A stretch of 12,579 nucleotides of DNA from Prevotella sp. UBA7782 (GTDB lineage: Bacteria > Bacteroidota > Bacteroidia > Bacteroidales > Bacteroidaceae), in contig DLDC01000096.1 of the NCBI GenBank assembly GCA_002480935.1, positions 6,600-19,178 of the forward strand. Reading direction: 5' to 3'. A model generated the notes under the pieces. The model did no database searches. It was given only the letters and a program-made list of their open reading frames with translations, and was not told the DNA's origin. The position numbers were made by a program, and so were the translations under genes. The stretch's first letter is position 1. Every line of letters begins with the position of its first letter. This document shows, piece by piece, positions 1-6,565 of the stretch.

Positions 1-1
1 T

Positions 2-34
2 GCCCGTGCCCTGCGCATCAAGCCTAACGTCTAG
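2..34 (+). CDS. Possible C-terminal tail of an upstream plus-strand gene (partial)
   Basis: One plus-strand frame is open from the window edge and reads ARALRIKPNV before a TAG stop at 32-34. This would be the last ten residues of a gene that starts outside the window. It overlaps the 3' end of the minus-strand PAP2 gene by 11 bp, as a tail-to-tail pair might. The product cannot be identified from ten residues. Another plus-strand frame stays open a little longer, so this assignment rests only on the basic-hydrophobic look of the peptide and the position of its stop. Confidence 0.3.
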   Translation, partial: ARALRIKPNV

Positions 35-1013
35 ACCGCTTGCCCTTTTTGGTAAGCGGCTCGCTTATATATAATAAGGTAAAAAAGAATATGATGCCCG
101 TTCCTACGCCTGTTATCACTCCCAATAGATAGTGGGCTTGAATGTAGACGGAGCCTGCGCACAGCAGTAAGAAGAACGGCAGCAGAATGAGAAAGAGCCT
201 GATGTTGCGGGCGTGAAGGGCCAGCAGCAGGATAATGATGCCCATGCCGGCTTGCGAAGCAGGGAAAGATGCCGCAGGTCGGCCGCTTATCCGGCGGGCA
301 CTCTCTATGATGTGGTAGAACAATCCGTCGGTATACCCCGGACCGGGCAGGCTCTTGTAGTGATAATTAAAGTAGTCGTGAAGGTTCGGAAAGTGGCCTG
401 CCACGATGTTCTTCAGTCCCACTGCCTCATAATAATAGGTGGGTCCTGCCGTGGGAATGAAAATGAAAAGCACGAAATAAGCAAAGAATGCCCCCATGAG
501 GATGAGCATGGCGCGCTCGAACTCGTTATATCTCCAGCCAAAATAATATAGGACGACAAGAACCAGAACGGGAAAGAACGACGCGTAACCCAGATACATC
601 AATTCGCTGGGCACGCTGCCTGTCAGTGTGTGGCTGAGCGTCAGAGCCGGTTGACAGTCGAAGAACGACTGCTCAGAAGATGCTATGAGCCAGTCTAGCT
701 TAGGAAAGGCACGGTTCAGCTCGTATATGTCGGCATACCACCAGGGCAGCAGCGACAGCTGGGCGGCTGCTCTTGTAAAGCGTGTCAGACGGCAGGGAGC
801 CAGGCGGTATACAAGCCATAGCGCGGCCATGACAGCCACAATGCGCAGGCGGCCGAACACAACGGCTTCGGGGTGAGCCAGCTTGGTGTACGTGAACATG
901 GCCAGCAGCAGCGTGAAAGCAATGTAGCCCACGGCAGCCCACTCGTAGGTGAAGAGCCCTTTTGGGGGCTTTTGCTCTATCTTAAACAAATCTTTTAAAA
1001 ACGAATGACGCAT
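24..1013 (-). CDS. Aur1-like PAP2 superfamily integral membrane protein with degenerate catalytic motifs
   Basis: Polytopic membrane protein of 329 residues with about six hydrophobic segments (near residues 27-43, 55-70, 138-158, 167-187, 255-267, 272-290 and 296-316, some possibly paired). The family is suggested by IPTAGPTYYY (186-195), which resembles the conserved block of Aur1/inositol-phosphorylceramide-synthase-like PAP2 proteins, and by FPASQAGMG (250-258) and AHYLLGVITG (293-302), which sit where motifs C2 and C3 belong. Family members use a His in C2, a His in C3 and an Asp four residues after it. Here only H294 is kept: C2 has Q254 and the Asp position is G298. Known relatives transfer or hydrolyse phospho-head-groups of lipids at the membrane. 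Whether this one is an active enzyme is doubtful. ATG at 1013 is preferred over TTG at 1025. The C-terminus is basic (KKGKRSRR). It is transcribed divergently from rnr. Confidence 0.75.
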   Translation of the reverse strand: MRHSFLKDLFKIEQKPPKGLFTYEWAAVGYIAFTLLLAMFTYTKLAHPEAVVFGRLRIVAVMAALWLVYRLAPCRLTRFTRAAAQLSLLPWWYADIYELNRAFPKLDWLIASSEQSFFDCQPALTLSHTLTGSVPSELMYLGYASFFPVLVLVVLYYFGWRYNEFERAMLILMGAFFAYFVLFIFIPTAGPTYYYEAVGLKNIVAGHFPNLHDYFNYHYKSLPGPGYTDGLFYHIIESARRISGRPAASFPASQAGMGIIILLLALHARNIRLFLILLPFFLLLCAGSVYIQAHYLLGVITGVGTGIIFFFTLLYISEPLTKKGKRSRR

Positions 1014-1087
1014 GGATTGACGCAAGTAAAAATGAGTTCAGAGGATATTCTTATTATCGTTATTTATTCATAAAATCCCCCGAAACG

Positions 1088-1119
1088 TTTGCAAAGGTAC
1101 AAATTATTTTGTTACTTTG
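1088..1119 (+). promoter_or_regulatory. Bacteroidetes-type promoter for rnr
   Basis: TTTG at 1088-1091 serves as the -33 box. TTACTTTG at 1112-1119 serves as the -7 box, matching TAnnTTTG except at its second base. The spacing between them is 20 bp, which is ideal. The leader to the ATG at 1145 would be about 20 nt, and no Shine-Dalgarno sequence is visible in the AT-rich leader, as is usual in this phylum. Confidence 0.55.
1092..1099 (-). promoter_or_regulatory. Promoter -7 box for the PAP2 gene
   Basis: On the minus strand this reads TACCTTTG, a perfect match to the Bacteroidetes -7 consensus TAnnTTTG. No clear TTTG -33 box lies at the usual 19-21 bp upstream. The expected transcript would begin near 1085 and leave a leader of about 70 nt before the ATG at 1013. 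The box directly abuts the -33 box of the oppositely oriented rnr promoter. Confidence 0.55.
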
Positions 1120-1144
1120 CGTGTAAATCAAATATACATTTACT

Positions 1145-3430
1145 ATGGGAAAGGGTAAGAAAGGTGGCAAGCGTCTCACAAAGAAGCAGCTTGCCGACAT
1201 GCTGGAAGGCTTTTTCCAGACCCAGCCAGGAAAGACATTCAGCTATAAACAGATATTCAAGGCGCTGAAACTCACCACGCATCCGCTCAAGATGCTGGCT
1301 ATCGACATCATGGAAGAGATGGCGTGGGACGATTTTCTGAGCAAAGTGGGCGATAATGCCTATGCGCTGAACACCAAGGGGCAGGTGCAGGAAGGCATCT
1401 TCATACGTAAGGCCAACGGCAAGAATACCTTTCAGCCTGACGATGGAGGCACGCCCGTCTTTGTGTCAGAGCGCAACTCCATGTCAGCCCTTAACGGCGA
1501 CCGTGTGAAAGTGCAGTTCATGGCACGCAGACAGAAGCATATCAAGGAGGCTATGGTCATAGAAATCCTGTCAAGAGCCAAGGACACCTTCGTGGGTAGG
1601 CTGCGTGTGGAGCGCGATATAGCCTTTCTCGTTACGCAGGAAAATCTTTTCGTGCATGACATCATCATACCTAAGAAGAAGCTGAAGGGCGGCAAGACCG
1701 ACGATATGGCTGTGGTGAAGATTACCCAATGGCCCGACGCCGACCATAAGAATCTGGTGGGCGAAGTGGTGGATGTGCTGGGCAAGGCCGGCGACAACGA
1801 TGTTGAGATGAACTCTATTCTGGCGCAATACGGTCTGCCATACGTCTATCCCAAGCGTGTGGAGGAGGCTGCCGAGAAGATTACGGGTGAGATTACGCCG
1901 GAAGACCTTGCTGAGCGCGAGGACTTCAGAGACACATGGACGTGCACCATAGACCCTCACGATGCCAAAGACTTTGATGACGCGCTTAGCTTTAAGAAAC
2001 TCTCTGACGGCCTTTATGAGGTGGGTGTGCACATAGCCGATGTGAGCCATTATGTGAAAGAGGGCGACATCATAGACCGAGAGGCGCAAAAACGTGCCAC
2101 ATCTGTATATCTTGTAGACCGCACCATACCGATGTTGCCGGAGCGCCTGTGCAACTTTGTGTGTTCTTTGCGACCCAATGAGGAGAAACTATGCTATAGC
2201 GTGATATTCAATTTGGATGATGAAGCCAACGTGAAGAGCTACCGCATCGTGCACACCGTCATCAAGTCGAACCGCAGATTTGCCTATGAAGAGGCACAGA
2301 AACTGCTGGAGGACAATGGTGTAGTAGATGGAACGGGCACCCCTGCGCCCCCTGCTCCGCCGTCGGGCTATGTGGGTGAGTATGCCAATGAGATTATCTC
2401 GCTTGACCGACTGGCCAAGAAGTTGCGGGCCAAACGCTTCAAGAACGGGTCGGTGAAGTTTGATTCAGAAGAGCTGCACTTTGACGTAGACGACAAAGGA
2501 AAGCCTATACGCTGCTACTTCAAGCGCTCTAAGGATGCCAATAAGCTTGTAGAAGAGTTTATGCTGCTGGCCAACAAAACCGTAGCCGAGAGCGTGGGCA
2601 AGGTGAAGAAGGGCGCAAAAGCCAAAACGCTGCCTTATCGTATACACGACAACCCCGACCCGCAGAAGCTTGAAAACCTGCGGCTCTTCTCTGCCAAGTT
2701 TGGTTATAAGCTCAAATCTTCAAGCACCAAAGGCGCAACGGCAAGAGCCTTGAACACGCTGATGGACGAGGTGACAGGCAAGAAAGAAGAAAAACTCATA
2801 CAGACAGTAGCTCTGCGTGCCATGATGAAGGCCAAATATTCTGTTCATAACATTGGCCACTTTGGGCTTGCGTTTGATTATTATACCCATTTTACGAGCC
2901 CCATTCGCCGCTATCCCGATACGATGGTGCACCGTTTACTGACCCGCTATCAGGCCGGAGGCCGCTCTGCCAATAAGGATAAGTATGAGGAGCTGTGCGA
3001 GCATTGCTCTGATATGGAGCAGATAGCGCAGAATGCCGAGCGCGACTCCATAAAATATAAGATGGTGGAGTTTATGGGCGACCATGTAGGAGAAACCTAT
3101 GACGCGCACATCAGTGGCATTCAGAGCTATGGCATCTATTGTGAGATAGACTCCAATCACTGCGAGGGAATGGTTCCGATGCGTGACTTGGACGATGATT
3201 ATTATGACTTTGACGAGAAGAACTATTGCCTTGTGGGTCGCAGGCACCATCACATCTATCAGTTGGGCGACCCTATCCGCATCAAGGTAGCCCACGCCAA
3301 CCTTGAGCGTAAACAGCTAGACTTCACCCTGGTTGATGCCGATGGCAATGTCAAGAAGACTAGCGCGGCGCAACAAAGTCATCCCAAAGCGGTGAAAAGT
3401 GGGCGGGGCAGCCGGCGCAGGCGTAAGTAA
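1145..3430 (+). CDS. rnr: Ribonuclease R (3'-5' exoribonuclease, RNB family)
   Basis: Processive 3'-5' exoribonuclease that degrades structured RNA in the cytoplasm. The 761 residues follow the family order. A Lys-rich N-terminus (GKGKKGGKR) and a winged-helix-like region come first (about 15-80), then OB/cold-shock domains (about 85-225), the RNB catalytic domain (about 255-600) and an S1 domain (about 645-730) with HISGIQSYGIYCEI. It ends in a basic tail (RGSRRRRK). The catalytic motif TIDPHDAKDFDDAL carries the four metal-binding aspartates D270, D276, D278 and D279. HIADVSHYV (297-304) and HFTSPIRRYPD (582-592) are also typical. A short proline-rich stretch at 399-407 (TPAPPAPPS) interrupts the RNB domain and looks lineage-specific. 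It is probably co-transcribed with the TrhA-like gene 15 bp downstream. Identity is secure. Confidence 0.97.
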   Translation: MGKGKKGGKRLTKKQLADMLEGFFQTQPGKTFSYKQIFKALKLTTHPLKMLAIDIMEEMAWDDFLSKVGDNAYALNTKGQVQEGIFIRKANGKNTFQPDDGGTPVFVSERNSMSALNGDRVKVQFMARRQKHIKEAMVIEILSRAKDTFVGRLRVERDIAFLVTQENLFVHDIIIPKKKLKGGKTDDMAVVKITQWPDADHKNLVGEVVDVLGKAGDNDVEMNSILAQYGLPYVYPKRVEEAAEKITGEITPEDLAEREDFRDTWTCTIDPHDAKDFDDALSFKKLSDGLYEVGVHIADVSHYVKEGDIIDREAQKRATSVYLVDRTIPMLPERLCNFVCSLRPNEEKLCYSVIFNLDDEANVKSYRIVHTVIKSNRRFAYEEAQKLLEDNGVVDGTGTPAPPAPPSGYVGEYANEIISLDRLAKKLRAKRFKNGSVKFDSEELHFDVDDKGKPIRCYFKRSKDANKLVEEFMLLANKTVAESVGKVKKGAKAKTLPYRIHDNPDPQKLENLRLFSAKFGYKLKSSSTKGATARALNTLMDEVTGKKEEKLIQTVALRAMMKAKYSVHNIGHFGLAFDYYTHFTSPIRRYPDTMVHRLLTRYQAGGRSANKDKYEELCEHCSDMEQIAQNAERDSIKYKMVEFMGDHVGETYDAHISGIQSYGIYCEIDSNHCEGMVPMRDLDDDYYDFDEKNYCLVGRRHHHIYQLGDPIRIKVAHANLERKQLDFTLVDADGNVKKTSAAQQSHPKAVKSGRGSRRRRK

Positions 3431-3445
3431 AGGTATAGGCATAAT

Positions 3446-4102
3446 ATGCGCAGAAAGATATTCTTCAGTCATAAGGAAGAACTATGGAACAGCTGGAGCC
3501 ACGCCGGAGGCATTGTTCTTGGCGTGGTTTTTGGCATCATCTTCCTGGTGTGGTGCTTCCGCATGCGCAACGGGTGGGCTACGCTGGGCGTGTCACTCTA
3601 TCTGTGCGGCATGCTCTTCAGCTATATTGCCAGCACCGTTTATCATGCCCTGAGTGCCCGCTCCGTATGGAAGGAGCGGCTTCGCAAATGGGACCATGCG
3701 GCCATTTACTGGCATATAGCAGGCTCCTATTCGCCCATTACGCTCATCGCCTTGCGTCAGCAAGGTGCGTGGGGGTGGGGGCTCTTTGGCTTTGTGTGGG
3801 CATGTGCCATAGCGGGAACGGTGTCGTCGTTCCATAAACTCAAGTCACACAGCAACCTAGAGACGCTGGCTTTCGTGGGAATGGGGCTCAGCGTGCTTGC
3901 CGCTTTCAAGCCTCTGATAGCCTGTGTGCCCCCAGCCGCCATCGCATGGATAATAGCTGAGGGCGTGATGTACATCACCGGAGCCGTGTTTTATTCCATC
4001 CGTCACCACAAATACATGCACACGGTGTTCCATTTCTTTGTGCTTGCCGGCTCCGTGTGCCATATCATAGCCATCTGGAGCATCTTGCTGAAGTATCTGT
4101 GA
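3446..4102 (+). CDS. trhA: Hemolysin III/TrhA (YqfA-like) PAQR-family membrane protein
   Basis: 218-residue membrane protein with about seven transmembrane helices, the normal size for bacterial PAQR-related proteins. Conserved family signatures are all present: EELWNSWSH near the N-terminus (11-19), S63-x3-H67, KWDHAAIY with D83-H84, IAGSYSP (91-97), GAVFY (179-183) and HTVFHFFVLAGSVCH with H192, H196 and H206. In this family the Ser, Asp and His residues form a metal site within the membrane. The name hemolysin III is historical; E. coli YqfA/TrhA has been linked to membrane energetics and fluidity, and the true reaction is not settled. It starts 15 bp after rnr, so the two are probably one transcript. 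No terminator separates its stop codon from the convergent Sir2 gene 3 bp away. Confidence 0.92.
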   Translation: MRRKIFFSHKEELWNSWSHAGGIVLGVVFGIIFLVWCFRMRNGWATLGVSLYLCGMLFSYIASTVYHALSARSVWKERLRKWDHAAIYWHIAGSYSPITLIALRQQGAWGWGLFGFVWACAIAGTVSSFHKLKSHSNLETLAFVGMGLSVLAAFKPLIACVPPAAIAWIIAEGVMYITGAVFYSIRHHKYMHTVFHFFVLAGSVCHIIAIWSILLKYL

Positions 4103-4105
4103 ACA

Positions 4106-4810
4106 TCATTTCGTGAGCTTGTCAAAGAGCTCCTCCATACCGGCACTGGCACCCTTCTTAATGTGCTGCACGTTTTTATATTGGCCCGTCATCACTTCTT
4201 CCGGATCGATAAGATAGATGGGTGTGCCCGGCTTTACATAATGTATCAGTCCCGCAGCAGGATAGACGTTGAGCGAAGTGCCGATGATAACGAATATGTC
4301 GGCCTCCATCACCTCGGCGGCAGCCGGCTCTATCATGGGCACACTCTCTCCGAAGAACACGATGAAAGGCCTTAACAACGACCCGTCGGCAGCCTTCGTG
4401 CCCGGCTTCACGTCACTGTGGGCTTCGTCTAGCTGCTCAATGTAGCTGGGGTTGTAAGGGTCACGGCTTGAGCACACCTTGGTCAGGTCGCCGTGAAGGT
4501 GTATGACGTGCGTGCTTCCCGCTTTCTCATGCAGGTTGTCTACGTTCTGTGTAATCACTGTAACCCGATATTTTTCTTCCAGCTTGTGTATCAGTTCATG
4601 TCCCTTGTTAGGCTTGGCAGCCCACAGCTTCTTGCGAAGCATGTTGTAAAAGTTGGTTACAAGCACGGGGTCAGCCTCCCATCCCTCGTGTGAGGCCACT
4701 TGCTCCACGGGATAGTTCTCCCACAATCCGTCGTTGCCCCTGAAGGTTTTAAATCCACTTTCCACCGACATTCCGGCGCCGGTAAGAAACACTAACTTTT
4801 CTTTTTCCAT
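4106..4810 (-). CDS. cobB: NAD-dependent protein deacylase, Sir2/CobB family
   Basis: Cytoplasmic sirtuin of 234 residues that would remove acyl groups from protein lysines using NAD. Visible motifs are GAGMS (11-15) for NAD binding, TQNVDNLHEKAGS (87-99), the catalytic H106 in HLHG, RPFIVFFGE (147-155), and GTSLNVYPAAGL (177-188). The region that normally holds four zinc-binding cysteines (about 110-145) contains only C113, so the structural zinc site appears lost. The class III (desuccinylase-type) signature Tyr-x2-Arg is altered: Y55 is kept but the Arg position is L58 (FYNMLRK). ATG at 4810 was chosen because the alternative TTG at 4849 lies inside the apparent promoter -7 box. The gene is monocistronic and convergent with trhA. 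Confidence 0.93.
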   Translation of the reverse strand: MEKEKLVFLTGAGMSVESGFKTFRGNDGLWENYPVEQVASHEGWEADPVLVTNFYNMLRKKLWAAKPNKGHELIHKLEEKYRVTVITQNVDNLHEKAGSTHVIHLHGDLTKVCSSRDPYNPSYIEQLDEAHSDVKPGTKAADGSLLRPFIVFFGESVPMIEPAAAEVMEADIFVIIGTSLNVYPAAGLIHYVKPGTPIYLIDPEEVMTGQYKNVQHIKKGASAGMEELFDKLTK

Positions 4811-4846
4811 GACTAACTGTTTTAGAAACTTAGCTTTAACTTTCCA

Positions 4847-4854
4847 CAAAAATA
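4847..4854 (-). promoter_or_regulatory. Promoter -7 box for the Sir2 gene
   Basis: On the minus strand this reads TATTTTTG, a perfect TAnnTTTG. No -33 TTTG lies at ideal spacing. A start near 4840 gives a leader of about 30 nt before the ATG at 4810, which supports that start over the longer TTG reading. Confidence 0.45.
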
Positions 4855-4897
4855 GCTTTTTTTATTGAAACATATACACTTTGTGCGGGAAAAATAT

Positions 4898-4905
4898 TAT
4901 CTTTG
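4898..4905 (+). promoter_or_regulatory. Promoter -7 box for the FKBP operon
   Basis: TATCTTTG is a perfect match to TAnnTTTG. A TTTG at 4880-4883 lies only 14 bp upstream, shorter than the usual 19-21 bp, so the -33 element is uncertain. The predicted leader to the ATG at 4945 is about 35 nt and contains a purine-rich stretch (AGAAGAAAG) just before the start codon. Confidence 0.55.
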
Positions 4906-4944
4906 CACCTAATTTAAATATATACAAATAATTAGAAGAAAGCA

Positions 4945-5529
4945 ATGAATAAGGAAAGTTACGCATTGGGAATGACGATAGGCTATCAGCTGAAAGACTT
5001 GGGAGCCGAGGATATTTACTTAGATGACTTCAAGCAGGCCATAGCCGATGTCTTTGCAGATGCGCAACCGCAGGTTGCTCCTCGTGAGGCGCAGGCTCTT
5101 GTGCAGAGCTACTTGCAGCAGAAGAGCGAGGAAAAGAGCAAGGCACTGCGTGCAGAAGGCGAGTCCTTCCTGGCTGCCAATGCCAAGCGCCCCGATGTTG
5201 TGGTGCTTCCCAGCGGCTTGCAGTATCAGGTTCTCAAGGCTGGCAACGGCAAGAAGCCCAAGGCAACCGATAAGGTGCGTTGCCATTACGAGGGCACTTT
5301 AATCAACGGAAAGGTGTTCGACAGCTCGTATAAGCGCGGCGAGCCCGCTGTGTTCGGCCTAAACCAGGTCATAGCTGGCTGGACCGAGGGTGTGCAGCTC
5401 ATGCAGGAAGGTGCCAAGTATCGCTTTTTCATACCTTATAACCTGGCTTATGGTGAGCGTGGAGCAGGGCAGAGCATTCCTCCTTATGCCGCATTGGTGT
5501 TCGACGTTGAGCTACTTGAAGTTCTTTAA
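4945..5529 (+). CDS. FKBP-type peptidyl-prolyl cis-trans isomerase, cytoplasmic (FklB-like)
   Basis: 194-residue prolyl isomerase that would speed folding of cytoplasmic proteins. It begins directly with the FKBP N-terminal dimerisation domain (MNKESYALGMTIG, to about residue 65) with no signal peptide. A charged helical linker (about 58-80) leads to the FKBP_C domain (about 90-194). Residues corresponding to the FKBP12 active site are present: Y115, F125-D126, F137, V142-I143, W146, Y169 and F186. The N-terminal domain is about 75 residues, clearly shorter than in the next two genes. It is first of three consecutive FKBP genes and 34 bp ahead of the next, so probably the operon leader. The linker-to-core sequence (AANAKRPDVVVLPSGLQYQV) is closely related to those of its neighbours, indicating tandem duplication. 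Confidence 0.94.
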   Translation: MNKESYALGMTIGYQLKDLGAEDIYLDDFKQAIADVFADAQPQVAPREAQALVQSYLQQKSEEKSKALRAEGESFLAANAKRPDVVVLPSGLQYQVLKAGNGKKPKATDKVRCHYEGTLINGKVFDSSYKRGEPAVFGLNQVIAGWTEGVQLMQEGAKYRFFIPYNLAYGERGAGQSIPPYAALVFDVELLEVL

Positions 5530-5563
5530 CAGGCAAAAACAAACAATTATTATCAATAAGAAA

Positions 5564-6484
5564 ATGAAAAAACTAACGGTAGTAGCCATGTTGGCTATCG
5601 CAGCCGCCACCTTCACTGCGTGCGGCAACTCATCTCCAAAAGCTGAGATGAAGAACGACATCGATTCTCTTAGTTATGCCATAGGCTTGGAGCAGAGCCA
5701 GGGCGTGCGCCAGTATCTTGAGCAGATGAATATCGATACGGCTTACATCGATGAGTTTGTGAAGGGTCTTAACGCTGGCGCTTTGTCACAAGACGATAAG
5801 CGCAAGGCTGCTTATAACGCCGGTGTGGCTATTGGTATGCAGACGGCCATGATGACAAAAGGCATCAACCGCCAGCTGTTTGGGGAAGATTCAACCAAGA
5901 CTATATCTCTTAGGAACTTCCTCGCAGGCTTTGCTGCCGGTGCAACAGGCAAGAACCAGAAGATGGATCTTATGCAAGCCCGCACCATAGAGCAGATAAA
6001 GGCTCAAGCTATCCAGTCGCAGGCTGCCGAGAAAAAGTATGGCAAGAACAAGAAAGTGAACGAGCAGTTCATGGCTGCCAACGCCAAGAAGCCCGGCGTG
6101 CAGAAACTTGCCAACGGCGTGCAGTATAAGGTTGTAAAGGCCGGCAAGGGTGTTGTGCCTACCAAGAACGATGTGGTGAGTGTGAACTACACTGGTAGAA
6201 CCATCGACGGTAAGGTGTTCGACACTACTCAGGGCAAGCAACCTGCTCAGATGCCTGTAGGCCAAGTGATACCCGGATTTACCGAAGCGCTCACCCACAT
6301 GCCCGTTGGCTCAACGTGGGAGGTATACATCCCGGCAAGCCAGGCTTATGGTGCCAACAGCCCAAGTGCTGACATCAAGCCTTTCTCTGCCCTTATCTTC
6401 ACTGTAGAACTGCTTTCTGTAGAGAAGAATCCGAGCGCCGGCGCTCAGCCTGCAGCCCAGGTCGGCGCAAATAAAGGCAAATAA
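5564..6484 (+). CDS. FKBP-type peptidyl-prolyl isomerase, predicted lipoprotein
   Basis: 306-residue prolyl isomerase predicted to be exported and lipid-anchored. MKKLTVVAML starts a short signal sequence ending in FTAC, with C20 the likely lipidated residue (the -3 Phe is unusual for a lipobox, so lipidation is likely but not certain). An FKBP N-terminal domain spans about 32-135, a charged helix about 140-175, and the FKBP_C domain about 180-287. Active-site equivalents are Y209, F219-D220, V235-I236, Y262 and F279; the usual Trp is F239. A short Ala/Gly/Gln-rich tail follows. ATG at 5564 was chosen over an upstream in-frame start at 5390, because only 5564 gives a signal peptide and because the extension would lie inside the preceding gene. 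It is second of three FKBP genes. Confidence 0.93.
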   Translation: MKKLTVVAMLAIAAATFTACGNSSPKAEMKNDIDSLSYAIGLEQSQGVRQYLEQMNIDTAYIDEFVKGLNAGALSQDDKRKAAYNAGVAIGMQTAMMTKGINRQLFGEDSTKTISLRNFLAGFAAGATGKNQKMDLMQARTIEQIKAQAIQSQAAEKKYGKNKKVNEQFMAANAKKPGVQKLANGVQYKVVKAGKGVVPTKNDVVSVNYTGRTIDGKVFDTTQGKQPAQMPVGQVIPGFTEALTHMPVGSTWEVYIPASQAYGANSPSADIKPFSALIFTVELLSVEKNPSAGAQPAAQVGANKGK

Positions 6485-6508
6485 CATATTGACAAACAAA
6501 TGATTTAT

Positions 6509-6538
6509 AGGAGTTATCCACATGTGCGGATAACTCCT
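6509..6538. other. Perfect 11-bp inverted repeat containing a DnaA-box-like sequence
   Basis: AGGAGTTATCC (6509-6519) and GGATAACTCCT (6528-6538) form a perfect 11-bp stem with an 8-nt loop, ACATGTGC. It lies between the second and third FKBP genes. No U-run follows on the plus strand, so it is a poor intrinsic terminator. It could be an mRNA-stabilising or processing hairpin that sets expression of the third gene, or a protein-binding palindrome. TTATCCACA at 6514-6522 equals the E. coli DnaA-box consensus, and the opposite arm carries TTATCCGCA on the minus strand, one mismatch away. Confidence 0.7.
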
Positions 6539-6565
6539 TAATATATTAAAGCATTTGACAAAAAA

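Noticed and set aside
1571..2089. 172-codon open frame on the minus strand
   Set aside because: Antisense to the rnr catalytic region; no motif.
5390..5563. 58-codon upstream extension of the second FKBP gene
   Set aside because: Lies within the preceding FKBP gene in another frame, and would bury the signal peptide that starts at 5564.
6514..6522. Replication origin suggested by a perfect DnaA box
   Set aside because: Only one perfect and one near match occur here, with no AT-rich unwinding region or dnaA neighbourhood. A 9-mer can appear by chance at this window size.
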